DNA from: Bacteroidales bacterium
Lineage (GTDB): Bacteria; Bacteroidota; Bacteroidia; Bacteroidales; S143-33
Length of the DNA stretch: 38,831 bases
Direction of reading: 5' to 3'
Assembly: GCA_027015275.1 (NCBI GenBank)
Contig: JALWCU010000184.1
Location: forward strand, 1-38,831
In this document: positions 19,143-28,709 of the stretch, piece after piece
Numbering within the stretch: position 1 is the first letter of the stretch
Layout: each line of letters starts with the position of its first letter
Notes under the pieces: model-generated
The model's input: only the letters and a program-made list of their open reading frames with translations
Told to the model about the DNA's origin: nothing
Database searches by the model: none
Program-made: the position numbers and the translations under genes

Positions 19143-19763
19143 GCGCCGAAATAATCTGCTAAGCGTTGAGCTATTTTCCTCTTCATTACCATAATCAGAA
19201 GGTACTATAACCTTGGGACTTTCCCACTTGCCGAGCCAGGCTTTTTTGTTCATTGGGAAACCATCTGCACTAAGGAATTTACCGTTTTTGTCTTTTTTTA
19301 TTTTCCATGCTTTGCCCTCGAGTACTACTTTTTTAATTTCAATTACAAGGCTTGCAAGTGAAATATCAGGAAAGCGTTGACCTATTCTGATACCTATTTC
19401 GTTGTTCATTAGGTCCATAATCATACTTGCAGCGTCGGGTAAGTAGTATTCCTCGAGTCTATGTTTTTTATAATCTTGTTTGTTTCCTTTTTCATAAGCT
19501 CTTCCAAGCGAGTTAGCAGTTTTTGAACCGTATTTCTGTGTTATAAGCGCCATCCAAAGAATATGTCTGAAAGCATCTACCTGCCCACCGGCATAATCTC
19601 CATCCAGGTCTCCGCTGGTTATCTCACGATTAGCCATTTCTCTGGCCGTCTCTGATAGCTGCCACACACCCAGAGCAATGGGAATGTGCTTTATTAGCCA
19701 CCAGAGCTCGTATCTATTGAGTGTCTTGATAGTTTTAAATGCATTGCGTATTGGAAAAGACAT
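19119..19763 (-). CDS. DUF6973-like protein
   Basis: GGQVDAFRHILWMALITQKYGSKTANSLGRAYEKGN...YLPDAASMIMDLMNNEIG; 15 bp downstream of the 889-aa sensor gene on the same strand. Confidence 0.6.
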   Translation of the reverse strand: MSFPIRNAFKTIKTLNRYELWWLIKHIPIALGVWQLSETAREMANREITSGDLDGDYAGGQVDAFRHILWMALITQKYGSKTANSLGRAYEKGNKQDYKKHRLEEYYLPDAASMIMDLMNNEIGIRIGQRFPDISLASLVIEIKKVVLEGKAWKIKKDKNGKFLSADGFPMNKKAWLGKWESPKVIVPSDYGNEEENSSTLSRLFRRSNIKVKA

Positions 19764-19778
19764 TAATCCTTCTTTTTT

Positions 19779-22448
19779 TTAGTCAAAATTTAGACCTATT
19801 ATAAGTATATCTAAGTCATGTGAACCAACTAGATAGTTTTCAAAAAACGTTTTTATATTCGTCAGTGAATCAAGTTCTTTTAGCTGTTCTATGAGGTTAT
19901 TTATCTCATCTAATTTAAAAATTTTGTCTTTATTTATTAATTCTTTGACGAAATTATTTGTAAAGGCAACTATGTAGCTATTCTCGGGAATAGTTATTAT
20001 TTCAGATTCCTGAGAACTGCGGGGCGCTAATTGGATTATTTCACTGTTTAGCAGGTATATGAAATTGTTCTTATGACTGGCTTTGAGTTTTTTTGTCTTG
20101 GGTTGATTAATAATAACTGAGAAGTGAACTTGTTGATCAGCAAGGTGTGAACTTATTTTTTTGTTAAATTGGTCTTCAATCTTTTCAATGCTTACCTGTT
20201 CGAAGTTGTTATTTCGTAGGTACTGATACAGAATTTCGTTCATTAAACTAAAGGATATGAGACTTAAAAAAGCGCCATGGATACCAGATATATCGCTTTG
20301 TCCAAAGGCTATTATTTCATAATCATTGACTTTGTGAAACCACCAGAAATTACCTGATACAGTTTCCTTGGCTATGGATAGAATGAAATGTTCGTGCTCT
20401 AAAGGCAAGTTATTTGGTGAGTTGAGCAACGCATTCTGAATACGCAGTGCATATTGTATGCTTTCACTTATTTGTTTATTCAGTTCCTCTATTATTGATT
20501 TTTGTTTTTCCAGAGATTTGGTCTGTTTGGTGAGAAGACTGTTTTTTTGTTCTAGTATGTCTTGCTGGGATTTTATCTCATCGTTCATTGCTGTGATAAT
20601 CTCAGCTGTTATCCTGAGTTCCTCTACTTTCTCATCCAGTTCGATATTACTGATTTCAAGTTCTTTGTTCCGCTCAGCAACTTTCTGTGTTCTCTGGTCA
20701 ATGATTTTTTGCAGATTAATGTTAATGTTTTGTAATTGCTTGAATATCTTTATATTGTTGACTATGGTGGCAATTTGTACGCTTATTAAATTAAATAGTT
20801 TTTCGTCAGAATTGCTGAAATAGTCATGATCTTTTTCCAAATAAATCAATCCTGTGGGATGTCCTTTACTTCCAATCGTAGAGAGAAGAATTGATTTAAA
20901 GCCAAGATTGAATTTTCCTTTGATAAGTCGATATAGTTTGTTTCTATCACTGATGATAAAGGCTTCGTCATTGTGTACAGCCAGTTCAATGAAATCAGAT
21001 AAAATTCTATTTTTTTCGCTACCTGCTTTATTAATCTCAATTTTTCGCTCATATTCTTTTACTCTGTTCTTGTCCACAACCGATCTGAGGTAATAATGTG
21101 GGCCTTCTATGGTGAAGAACATTACTAAGTCAGCTTTGAAGTGTTTTTTTAATGTCTTTAGCAAAGGAACTATACTATCAAATCTAACCTCACTAATTTG
21201 TTTCTTTACTTTATCAAGTTTTTTGAAATAACTGGTTAGTCTTTCTGCTTTGTGTAGCGTGTTTATTTGTTTATCAGATATCAAGATAGCCTGCGTAGTA
21301 ACAAAGATAAACAGTCCGAAATCAGATAAATAGACAGAGTGAATGATTTGATATTCATACAAAACATCATTGAGTGCAAATGCTGCTAAGATTAAGATAC
21401 CCAGGAATGGGATGAGGAAAAGTTTGCTATTTTCTCTCTTAAGAATATGGGAATAGCCAATAATGATATACACAGAGGCAGCACCCAAAGCAGCAATGAA
21501 AATCATCAAGGTTGCTGAGAAAAAACGAGTGGGTGTGACAAAGACAACAATTATCAACAGCAGAATAACTGCATTAGATAGGGATATTATGAAGTTCCAT
21601 ATCTTACTCATGTGATTTTTCAGGAAAAGCTTGAAAAATGCAAGTAAGAAAAATATTTTCCCGTAATTGGTGATGAAGTTTATTTTATGAACAAGTACCC
21701 AGGAGATATTAGGAAAGATGCTGGTTATCAGAAAGTCATCATTAAATAAGGTATATATCCCTGCCAGTAGGATTGAGAAGCCTAGCAGGAATGCATCCCA
21801 ATTTTTTTTCGTATATGTGTACAACCAGAGTAAATAAATTGCAAAGATTATGAATCCGCCAAATATAAAGAATACTGATATAGATTTTATTAAAAAACGG
21901 TTGTTGATGTAATGAGCATATCCAATGACAGGTGCTTTTATAATACCGCCATTGTGATGGTGATAGCTACTGACTTCTATTACAACGTCTAATGTATCTT
22001 TGCTAGTAAAGAATGTTACTATCTGTGTGCCACGTTTAGGTTTTTCTTTTGCTCTCGAATCCCCGACTATGCCGTTTTTCAGATATAATGAATCATTAAT
22101 CCAGATATTATAGGCACAGAAAATATCTATAAGCTTGATTGCATAAAGTGTGTTTTTTTTAGGAAGAATTATTTTGGTGTGGTAGGTGCCATAACCATAA
22201 TGGAAAAATCTAGGATCATTAGCCCAGTTACTGGGTACATCTATCAGGAGAGGTTTTAGTGTTAATCTTTCATTAATTAACTCTTTGGGTGTGAGTAATT
22301 TATGCCAGTAAAATTCCCATTTACCAGCAAGTCGATATTCTTTCAGATCCAGACAGCTAATATTAAATATTGACGAATCTTGCTTAGGCAAAGCAAAGAT
22401 AACGCTTGATACTAAGACCAGTAAATATGTAAATATAACCTTTTTCAT
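19779..22448 (-). CDS. 7TMR-DISM-like sensor with GAF-like region, coiled coil and degenerate SpoIIE/PP2C-like domain (predicted pseudophosphatase)
   Basis: Signal peptide, N-terminal extracellular beta-sandwich (GKWEFYWHKLL...), seven TM segments, long coiled coil, C-term VSGNFWWFHKVNDYEIIAFGQSDISGIHGAFLSLISFSLMNEIL aligning by eye to SpoIIE. Confidence 0.78.
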   Translation of the reverse strand: MKKVIFTYLLVLVSSVIFALPKQDSSIFNISCLDLKEYRLAGKWEFYWHKLLTPKELINERLTLKPLLIDVPSNWANDPRFFHYGYGTYHTKIILPKKNTLYAIKLIDIFCAYNIWINDSLYLKNGIVGDSRAKEKPKRGTQIVTFFTSKDTLDVVIEVSSYHHHNGGIIKAPVIGYAHYINNRFLIKSISVFFIFGGFIIFAIYLLWLYTYTKKNWDAFLLGFSILLAGIYTLFNDDFLITSIFPNISWVLVHKINFITNYGKIFFLLAFFKLFLKNHMSKIWNFIISLSNAVILLLIIVVFVTPTRFFSATLMIFIAALGAASVYIIIGYSHILKRENSKLFLIPFLGILILAAFALNDVLYEYQIIHSVYLSDFGLFIFVTTQAILISDKQINTLHKAERLTSYFKKLDKVKKQISEVRFDSIVPLLKTLKKHFKADLVMFFTIEGPHYYLRSVVDKNRVKEYERKIEINKAGSEKNRILSDFIELAVHNDEAFIISDRNKLYRLIKGKFNLGFKSILLSTIGSKGHPTGLIYLEKDHDYFSNSDEKLFNLISVQIATIVNNIKIFKQLQNININLQKIIDQRTQKVAERNKELEISNIELDEKVEELRITAEIITAMNDEIKSQQDILEQKNSLLTKQTKSLEKQKSIIEELNKQISESIQYALRIQNALLNSPNNLPLEHEHFILSIAKETVSGNFWWFHKVNDYEIIAFGQSDISGIHGAFLSLISFSLMNEILYQYLRNNNFEQVSIEKIEDQFNKKISSHLADQQVHFSVIINQPKTKKLKASHKNNFIYLLNSEIIQLAPRSSQESEIITIPENSYIVAFTNNFVKELINKDKIFKLDEINNLIEQLKELDSLTNIKTFFENYLVGSHDLDILIIGLNFD

Positions 22449-22453
22449 GCCTT

Positions 22454-25282
22454 TTAGATTATTATGCCTACAACCAGGACATCATCGGTCTGTTGGCTCT
22501 GACCTTTCCATTCATTAAATGTGGTTTTCAGAATTTCTTTTTGTAGCTCCGATGGGTATTCGGATATTTCCAGCAGTAGTTTTCGGAAGTTCTTTTTGTA
22601 AAATTTTTCTCCAATAGAGTTAAACTGGTCAGCATATCCATCGCTGAACATGTACAACCTGTCTTGCTTCTTTAGCTGGAACGTATGATCGTCAAATTTG
22701 AATTCTCGTCCTGCCCTAATATAAGCCCCTATTGGGAAACGATTTGCTTTCAACTCTATTAATTCTCCATTTCTGACTATCCACAGGGGATTGTATGCGC
22801 CTGCAAAGTTTAGCTCTAAGGTTTGATCATCGATAATTGCCAAGGCCATATCCATTCCGTCTTTGATAGAGTTATAAGAATATCCCTTTGCTTCTGAACC
22901 TAAGGATCTTATAACATAAGACCGCAGATCTTCCAATATTTGTGCTGGGCTGACCTTAGCATTTTTGTCATCTATAAGATGATGCCTTAGAATATCATTG
23001 ATGTGCATAGCTCCTAGAATGCTCATAAAAGCGCCAGGAATGCCATGGCCAGTACAATCAGCCACGATAATAATAGTCTTGTTTCCTATCTTTTTTATTT
23101 GATAGAAATCTCCACCTACATCAAGCTTAGGCTGGTAAAATATGAAATAATCCTGAAATGTTATTCCTTTGTCCACTTCCAGTATATATGACTGTATCTC
23201 TTTTGCAAAGCTAAGTCCCTCGCTATATTTCTTGTTTTGCTGTTCAGCAATTATTTTTTGTTTAAGTATTTCATTATGAAGTTTCTCAAGTTCAAAGTTT
23301 TTCTTTTCTATTTCTGTCTTATTTGTCTCCAGCTCGAGGTTTATTGCATTAAGTTCGTCATTATAATTACTCAGCTCATTAATTTTCTCCCTTAATTGAC
23401 TTTTTTTATTTTGAAGCTCTATTTCTTTTTTTCTCAACAGTTCTGTGCGCTCTTTAATGAGCTCTTCTAATTGCGCATTGACTTGTCTGAGTCGGAAGAA
23501 ATTTTTAGCATTCTGGTAAATAGATAAAAGCTGCGAAGATGAGGAGAGCAATAGCCTGATTTGGGTTGGAGAAATAAATTTATAAGCATTTTCGAAATAT
23601 ACCAGTGCTTTTATATCACCTCGGTATGTTAGAGGAGCGGCTACTAAGGATTTGATCCGTTTTGTCATTAAATATTGCGCGAGTGGATCATTGAGGCGCT
23701 GGCTCTTTCGTTGTATTTGCTTTCGTTGGCGCTTTGTATATGGATAAAAGTAAATTCGTCTGTGCTCCTGAGCTTTTAGGACTGCGTCTGTGCACAGATA
23801 ATTTTGGTCAACATCGTTTATGCCTTTGGAAACATCATTGAGCTTATGAAGCTTAGCCTCATGCCTTATTATTAATTTATCTTGTTGTCTTTCTATCCAC
23901 AGTCCGCGGTGAAATTTTAGAAGATTATTAACAACCTTAAGAGCTTTACCTACGTCATAAAATGGCACTTTGAGTAGCTCATCCCTTAATTTGTCCAATT
24001 TTTTTAGCATAAAAGAGTAAATCAATATCTCTCTTTCTGCTTTGGCATTGTACATAGCCAGCATTATAGACAGAGTGAATAGGAAAATGAATAGACCAAA
24101 TCCTGACATGTAAAAAGTATGTATAATGTTGAAGTCATATAAAGTGTCATTTATACCCGTAATAAGCAATGCACCAACACCTATTAACGTATAGACAGCT
24201 CCAATTTGATATTTAATAGATTTGAAAAGTATGTAGATTATGTAAAATACTGAAGTAAAAGAGATTGTTATATAGGCATAAAGCAAAATTTTAAATGTAC
24301 TCACTGGCATAAAGATACTATAAAGACTAAAGAAGAATCCGAATGCAGTTAGACCTATAAGGACTTTAATATTAAATTCTCTGGGTACAAGCTGGTAGAT
24401 GTAATGTATAAAAGTTATTGTCCTGTAAAAATACAGAAACCAAAGAAGGTGCAAACCAAAAAACCAATTCAGATTGGGGAATAGCCTATAAATGATATAT
24501 TCACTGTCAAGACCTATTATGAAGGTTTGACCTATTAAGGTTACAACGAAATAAATAGCTCCCAGGTCCTCCTTGCGGTAATAATAGACTAAGAGGAAAA
24601 ATAATGCGAATATCAACGTGCTACCTATCAGCCATGCTTCAATGCCAACATTGAGAATATTAAACTTTTGTATCAATGCAGGGGTGCCAATAACAATTTG
24701 TCTAACCAGACCAGCTTTAAAATGTTGATAATTACTGACTTGTATGACTATGTCCAAGGTGTTTTTATCAATTTTAAGGTAGTATGTCTCGGGATACCAG
24801 CTGGGCTTGGATGTCTTTTTGCTTGTCCCGACAATTCCGTTTTCATCTATAAATTTCCCGTTTACCCACAAGCGGTAAGCAGTGAAAGACCCGTGGAAAC
24901 ATAGTCCTATTTCATGCAAATTCCGTGGCAAGAGTACTTTGATATGATATGTCGCATATCCGAACTTGGGCAAAGCCTTACCATTCATTGAATAATCTGT
25001 CCATGTGCTGGGTACAGGAAAATAATGGCAGTCTTGTTTGTAATTATTAATCTGAGAAGGTAAGAGAAGTTTTTTCCAGTAAAATTCCCAGTTTCCATAA
25101 AGCCCAAATACATAATCTGACCATTCAGCATTTCGTAAGTCCACTATGCCTTTTTTTGCAAAAGTTCTCTCTCGTGTTATTATGACCTTCTGAGAACGCG
25201 CAATATTAGGCAGGAGAAGAATACAGGTAACTAATACTATTCCGAAAAAATTTTTGAATGCTATGTTATTCTTCTGTTCCAA
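22454..25282 (-). CDS. 7TMR-DISM-like sensor with coiled coil and SpoIIE/PP2C-type phosphatase domain
   Basis: Same architecture as the downstream paralogue; intact [58 protein letters not shown]. Confidence 0.87.
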   Translation of the reverse strand: MEQKNNIAFKNFFGIVLVTCILLLPNIARSQKVIITRERTFAKKGIVDLRNAEWSDYVFGLYGNWEFYWKKLLLPSQINNYKQDCHYFPVPSTWTDYSMNGKALPKFGYATYHIKVLLPRNLHEIGLCFHGSFTAYRLWVNGKFIDENGIVGTSKKTSKPSWYPETYYLKIDKNTLDIVIQVSNYQHFKAGLVRQIVIGTPALIQKFNILNVGIEAWLIGSTLIFALFFLLVYYYRKEDLGAIYFVVTLIGQTFIIGLDSEYIIYRLFPNLNWFFGLHLLWFLYFYRTITFIHYIYQLVPREFNIKVLIGLTAFGFFFSLYSIFMPVSTFKILLYAYITISFTSVFYIIYILFKSIKYQIGAVYTLIGVGALLITGINDTLYDFNIIHTFYMSGFGLFIFLFTLSIMLAMYNAKAEREILIYSFMLKKLDKLRDELLKVPFYDVGKALKVVNNLLKFHRGLWIERQQDKLIIRHEAKLHKLNDVSKGINDVDQNYLCTDAVLKAQEHRRIYFYPYTKRQRKQIQRKSQRLNDPLAQYLMTKRIKSLVAAPLTYRGDIKALVYFENAYKFISPTQIRLLLSSSSQLLSIYQNAKNFFRLRQVNAQLEELIKERTELLRKKEIELQNKKSQLREKINELSNYNDELNAINLELETNKTEIEKKNFELEKLHNEILKQKIIAEQQNKKYSEGLSFAKEIQSYILEVDKGITFQDYFIFYQPKLDVGGDFYQIKKIGNKTIIIVADCTGHGIPGAFMSILGAMHINDILRHHLIDDKNAKVSPAQILEDLRSYVIRSLGSEAKGYSYNSIKDGMDMALAIIDDQTLELNFAGAYNPLWIVRNGELIELKANRFPIGAYIRAGREFKFDDHTFQLKKQDRLYMFSDGYADQFNSIGEKFYKKNFRKLLLEISEYPSELQKEILKTTFNEWKGQSQQTDDVLVVGIII

Positions 25283-25338
25283 ATTCTTGTTATTTTTTCA
25301 GATTTGAAATTTACAAAAAAAAATTAAATTTTAAATCT

Positions 25339-25346
25339 TATTTTTG
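25339..25346 (+). promoter_or_regulatory. Putative TAnnTTTG element upstream of tdk
   Basis: TATTTTTG, 19 bp upstream of the tdk ATG at 25366; -33 element not clear. Confidence 0.35.
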
Positions 25347-25365
25347 TACCAAAAAATATACCCAA

Positions 25366-25959
25366 ATGTTTTTAGAAAATACTTTCAAGTCAGCTAATCA
25401 GAGCGGATGGATAGAAGTCATCACAGGTTCCATGTTTTCTGGCAAGACCGAGGAATTGATTCGTCGCTTGCGTCGTGCACAAATAGCCAAGCAGAAAGTT
25501 GCAATTTTCAAACCCAAACTTGATACACGTTATTCCGAAAAAGAAATAGTCTCACATGACGCTAATTACATCGAGTCGGTTCCAGTAGAAAAGGCCTCTG
25601 AGATATTAGACAAAGGCATTGAATCTGATGTTATTGGCATTGACGAAGCACAGTTCTTTGATATGGACATAGTCGAAGTATGCAATGAACTGGCTAATAG
25701 AGGTAAACGTGTCATCGTCGCGGGCCTTGATATGGACTATTTGGGTAAGCCCTTTGGTCCAATGCCTTATCTGATGGCAATTGCCGAATATGTTACCAAG
25801 GTTCATGCTATTTGTATGCGCTGCGGAAATTTGGCACATTATTCACATCGCAAGAGCACGAGCGATTCTCTCATTGAGCTGGGCGAAAAAGATAAATATG
25901 AGCCTTTGTGCCGTTCATGCTACCTCGAAGCGCTCAAAGAGCAAAACAAAGATGAGTAA
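25366..25959 (+). CDS. tdk: Thymidine kinase
   Basis: [46 protein letters not shown]...CRSC; start set at [15 protein letters not shown]. Confidence 0.95.
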   Translation: MFLENTFKSANQSGWIEVITGSMFSGKTEELIRRLRRAQIAKQKVAIFKPKLDTRYSEKEIVSHDANYIESVPVEKASEILDKGIESDVIGIDEAQFFDMDIVEVCNELANRGKRVIVAGLDMDYLGKPFGPMPYLMAIAEYVTKVHAICMRCGNLAHYSHRKSTSDSLIELGEKDKYEPLCRSCYLEALKEQNKDE

Positions 25960-26212
25960 CGTAAAAAATATAGGTAGAAGACTGGTAATAGCCATAATCC
26001 GTTTTTATCAAAAATTTGTCTCACCGCTCTCAGGTCCAACATGCCGTCATATCCCAACGTGCTCGTCATATAGCATCGAAGCTGTGGCAAAGCACGGGGT
26101 GTGGCGCGGACTGTGGCTGGCATTGAAGCGCATTTCCCGTTGCCGACCAGGTGGAACCAGTGGCTATGACCCCGTACCTCCTCCAAAAACAAAAAAATCA
26201 GACACATGCTGA
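25952..26212 (+). CDS. yidD: Membrane protein insertion efficiency factor YidD
   Basis: [62 protein letters not shown]. Confidence 0.95.
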   Translation: MSNVKNIGRRLVIAIIRFYQKFVSPLSGPTCRHIPTCSSYSIEAVAKHGVWRGLWLALKRISRCRPGGTSGYDPVPPPKTKKSDTC

Positions 26213-27939
26213 CATTTTTAGACTGGGCAATTATTTTAGCTTATATAGTCCTGACAATCGTCATTGGGCTGAGCTACAGGAAAAAATCTTCAAAATCTTT
26301 GTCAGATTATTTTCTCAGTGGCAGGCAAATGCCGTGGATAGTGGCAGGTCTGTCTATGGTTGCTACTACCTTTGCTGCTGATACACCTCTGGCTGTTACT
26401 GAGTTAGTCGGCAAAGGTGGAGTATCTGGCAATTGGCTATGGTGGAATTTTCTTATTGGTGGCATGCTTACGACGCTTTTCTTTGCTCATCTGTGGAACA
26501 GGGCTGGCGTGTTGACAGAAGTTGAGTTGCTCGATGTGCGCTACAGTGGCAAGGTCGCCAAATTTCTGCGTGGTTTCAAGGCTCTTTATCTGGGTCTTTT
26601 CATGAATGGTCTGGTCATAGCATGGGTGAATCTGGCTCTGATGTCCATAATTGAAGTTTTTTTCGATATTCATGGACAAATGCTCATGCTTATAATGATT
26701 TCTGCAATGCTCATTGCTGTTGTTTATTCGACATTGTCTGGGCTGTGGGGCGTGGCTGTTACGGATGTAGTGCAATTCCTTATTGCTATAACAGGCTCTA
26801 TTGTGCTGGCTGTACTGGTTATCAATAGCGATAAGATTGGTGGGATAAAAGGCTTGGAAGCAAAGCTACCTCAAGGGGCACTGTCTTTCTTTCCTCATAT
26901 TGGAGCGCATTCTGCTGCTGGAACTTTAACAATTTCTCTTGGAGCCTTTTTGGCTTATGGACTATTTCAATGGTGGGCAAGTTGGTATCCGGGAGCTGAG
27001 CCAGGTGGTGGCGGATATATTGCCCAGCGAATGATGAGTACCAAGAACGAGCGCCATTCTGTTTATGCTACGTTGCTCTTTCAGATTACGCATTATGCTC
27101 TGCGTCCTTGGCCTTGGATTCTTGTAGGTTTGGCTGCATTAGTGCTTTATCCTGGACTTGACCCGACTCATTTTCGTTTTGCTTATGTCTATGCCATGAG
27201 GGACTTTCTGCCAACAGGTTGGAAAGGCTTGCTCCTTGTAGCTTTTCTGGCAGCATATATGAGCACGATTTCTACACAACTCAATTTTGGCTCGAGTGTA
27301 CTGACCAATGATTTCTATCTGCTTATAATCAAGAAGAAACTCAGCCCGCGTGCTCAAGTTAATGTGGCGCGAATTATTACGCTTGTTATGATGGCTGTTT
27401 CATTGTATTTTACTACGATAATTAATTCAATTTCAGGTGTGTGGAGTTTTGTGATAGAGTGTGGAGCTGGATTGGGGCTGGTTTTGATTCTGCGCTGGTA
27501 TTGGTGGAGGGTAAATGCCTGGTCAGAGCTTACGGCTATGATTGTACCTTTTATTGTTTATGCTGTTGGACGCTTTGCCTGGGGATTAGTTTTTCCACAG
27601 TCTTATTTTTTGACGATAGGAGTTACGACTGTTGTGTGGTTGCTTGTTACATTTCTGACACCGCCGACAGATGGGAAAGTTTTGCAGAATTTTTATTCAC
27701 GTGTCAGACCTGGTGGGTGGTGGAAGCCTGTTGCCAGAGACCTTGGAATGGAAGTACACGGTCCACAATGGCAGTTATTCGTTGCTTGGCTCTCTGCAAT
27801 AGTAATGGCATATAGTACCTTGTTTTGGATAGGCGCCTTGCTGCTGCATCAGTGGCATAATCTGTTGATTTACAGTGTAACATTTGTCTTGGGTTTGTCT
27901 TTGTTCGTTAAATTTTTCCAAGTAGGCTACAAAGCTTAG
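26206..27939 (+). CDS. Sodium:solute symporter family (SSS) transporter
   Basis: 577 aa multi-TM; LSDYFLSGRQMPWIVAGLSMVATTFAADTPLAVTELVGKGG; AAYMSTISTQLNFGSSVLTNDFY. Confidence 0.93.
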   Translation: MLTFLDWAIILAYIVLTIVIGLSYRKKSSKSLSDYFLSGRQMPWIVAGLSMVATTFAADTPLAVTELVGKGGVSGNWLWWNFLIGGMLTTLFFAHLWNRAGVLTEVELLDVRYSGKVAKFLRGFKALYLGLFMNGLVIAWVNLALMSIIEVFFDIHGQMLMLIMISAMLIAVVYSTLSGLWGVAVTDVVQFLIAITGSIVLAVLVINSDKIGGIKGLEAKLPQGALSFFPHIGAHSAAGTLTISLGAFLAYGLFQWWASWYPGAEPGGGGYIAQRMMSTKNERHSVYATLLFQITHYALRPWPWILVGLAALVLYPGLDPTHFRFAYVYAMRDFLPTGWKGLLLVAFLAAYMSTISTQLNFGSSVLTNDFYLLIIKKKLSPRAQVNVARIITLVMMAVSLYFTTIINSISGVWSFVIECGAGLGLVLILRWYWWRVNAWSELTAMIVPFIVYAVGRFAWGLVFPQSYFLTIGVTTVVWLLVTFLTPPTDGKVLQNFYSRVRPGGWWKPVARDLGMEVHGPQWQLFVAWLSAIVMAYSTLFWIGALLLHQWHNLLIYSVTFVLGLSLFVKFFQVGYKA

Positions 27940-28103
27940 TTGCCGCTTGTCATAGCTGCTGCTGTCAGGAGTTCGTGATAGTTACCTACGACTATACCTG
28001 CTGCGGTTTCTATGACTTTATGTTTTTGCAGGCCAATTTGATAGCCCAGATCGTAAAATGATTTTGCCTGTTTTTTTTGTTTTTCACTTTTTAAACGAAC
28101 AAT
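27936..28103 (-). pseudogene. Apparent C-terminal remnant of a protein-coding gene, family unidentified
   Basis: Minus-strand frame closed at 28104-28106 (TAA) reads ...QAKSFYDLGYQIGLQKHKVIETAAGIVVGNYHELLTAAAMTSGN* with normal composition and no plausible upstream gene body. Confidence 0.5.
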
Positions 28104-28225
28104 TTAACCGATTGGTTTAATAAAAAAGTGTAAAATATTTATAATAAAAGCTAATTTATGGATATTTTTTTAGTTTTGTTTTGTTATGAGTTTCGTTTAA
28201 TTTTTAATTAGGAAAGGTTCTTATC

Positions 28226-28654
28226 CTACAAATTTTTGGTCATGAGCTGATGTTTGAGCCCGACTTCCAGGAAGGGACTGGCTATGGGAGTGTACCCGAG
28301 TTTTCTGTAAAAGTCAATAACATAATACCGTGCGTGTAGAATGGCTTTTTTGTACCCGAGCCCGCGAGCATAATCTTCGGCTGCGAGCATTAGTTTCCGC
28401 CCAAGTCCTGTATTTCTGTGGGAGTAATCTACAGCGACTTGTCTTATCTTAATTGTGTCTTTGTCAAGTGGTTTAAGTAGAGTAGTCCCGACGATTTCAT
28501 TATTGTCAGTGGCTATGATGTGAATGCACTCTTTGTCTTGTTCTAATGCCTGTGCGTTGAACTTCATTCCCAGTGGCAAGCGGAGGATTTTTTCTCTAAG
28601 TAATACGCTTGCTCGATAAAGCTCAGAGCCATATTCTGCTATTTTTATTTCCAT
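28226..28654 (-). CDS. GNAT family N-acetyltransferase
   Basis: IRQVAVDYSHRNTGLGRKLMLAAEDYARGLGYKKAILHARYYVIDFYRKLGYTP. Confidence 0.92.
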   Translation of the reverse strand: MEIKIAEYGSELYRASVLLREKILRLPLGMKFNAQALEQDKECIHIIATDNNEIVGTTLLKPLDKDTIKIRQVAVDYSHRNTGLGRKLMLAAEDYARGLGYKKAILHARYYVIDFYRKLGYTPIASPFLEVGLKHQLMTKNL

Positions 28655-28709
28655 TGTGCGTGCAAGTTTGCTTAGTTTTGCTAAATTTACTCAAAAAAAG
28701 AAAAAATAA

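Noticed and set aside
20458-20750. Possible repeat or low-complexity DNA element
   Set aside because: Explained by coiled-coil coding sequence (Glu/Lys/Leu/Ile heptads), not by a DNA repeat.
20458-20823. 121-aa Ser/Leu/Phe-rich plus-strand ORF resembling a membrane protein
   Set aside because: Complement of the coiled-coil region of the 889-aa sensor; the hydrophobic look is an antisense artefact of Glu/Lys-rich codons.
25258-25365. N-terminal extension of the tdk ORF
   Set aside because: Reads through AT-rich promoter sequence and overlaps the divergent sensor start; the conserved protein starts at 25366.
25781-25951. N-terminal extension of the yidD ORF
   Set aside because: Out-of-frame reading inside tdk; YidD homology starts at 25952.
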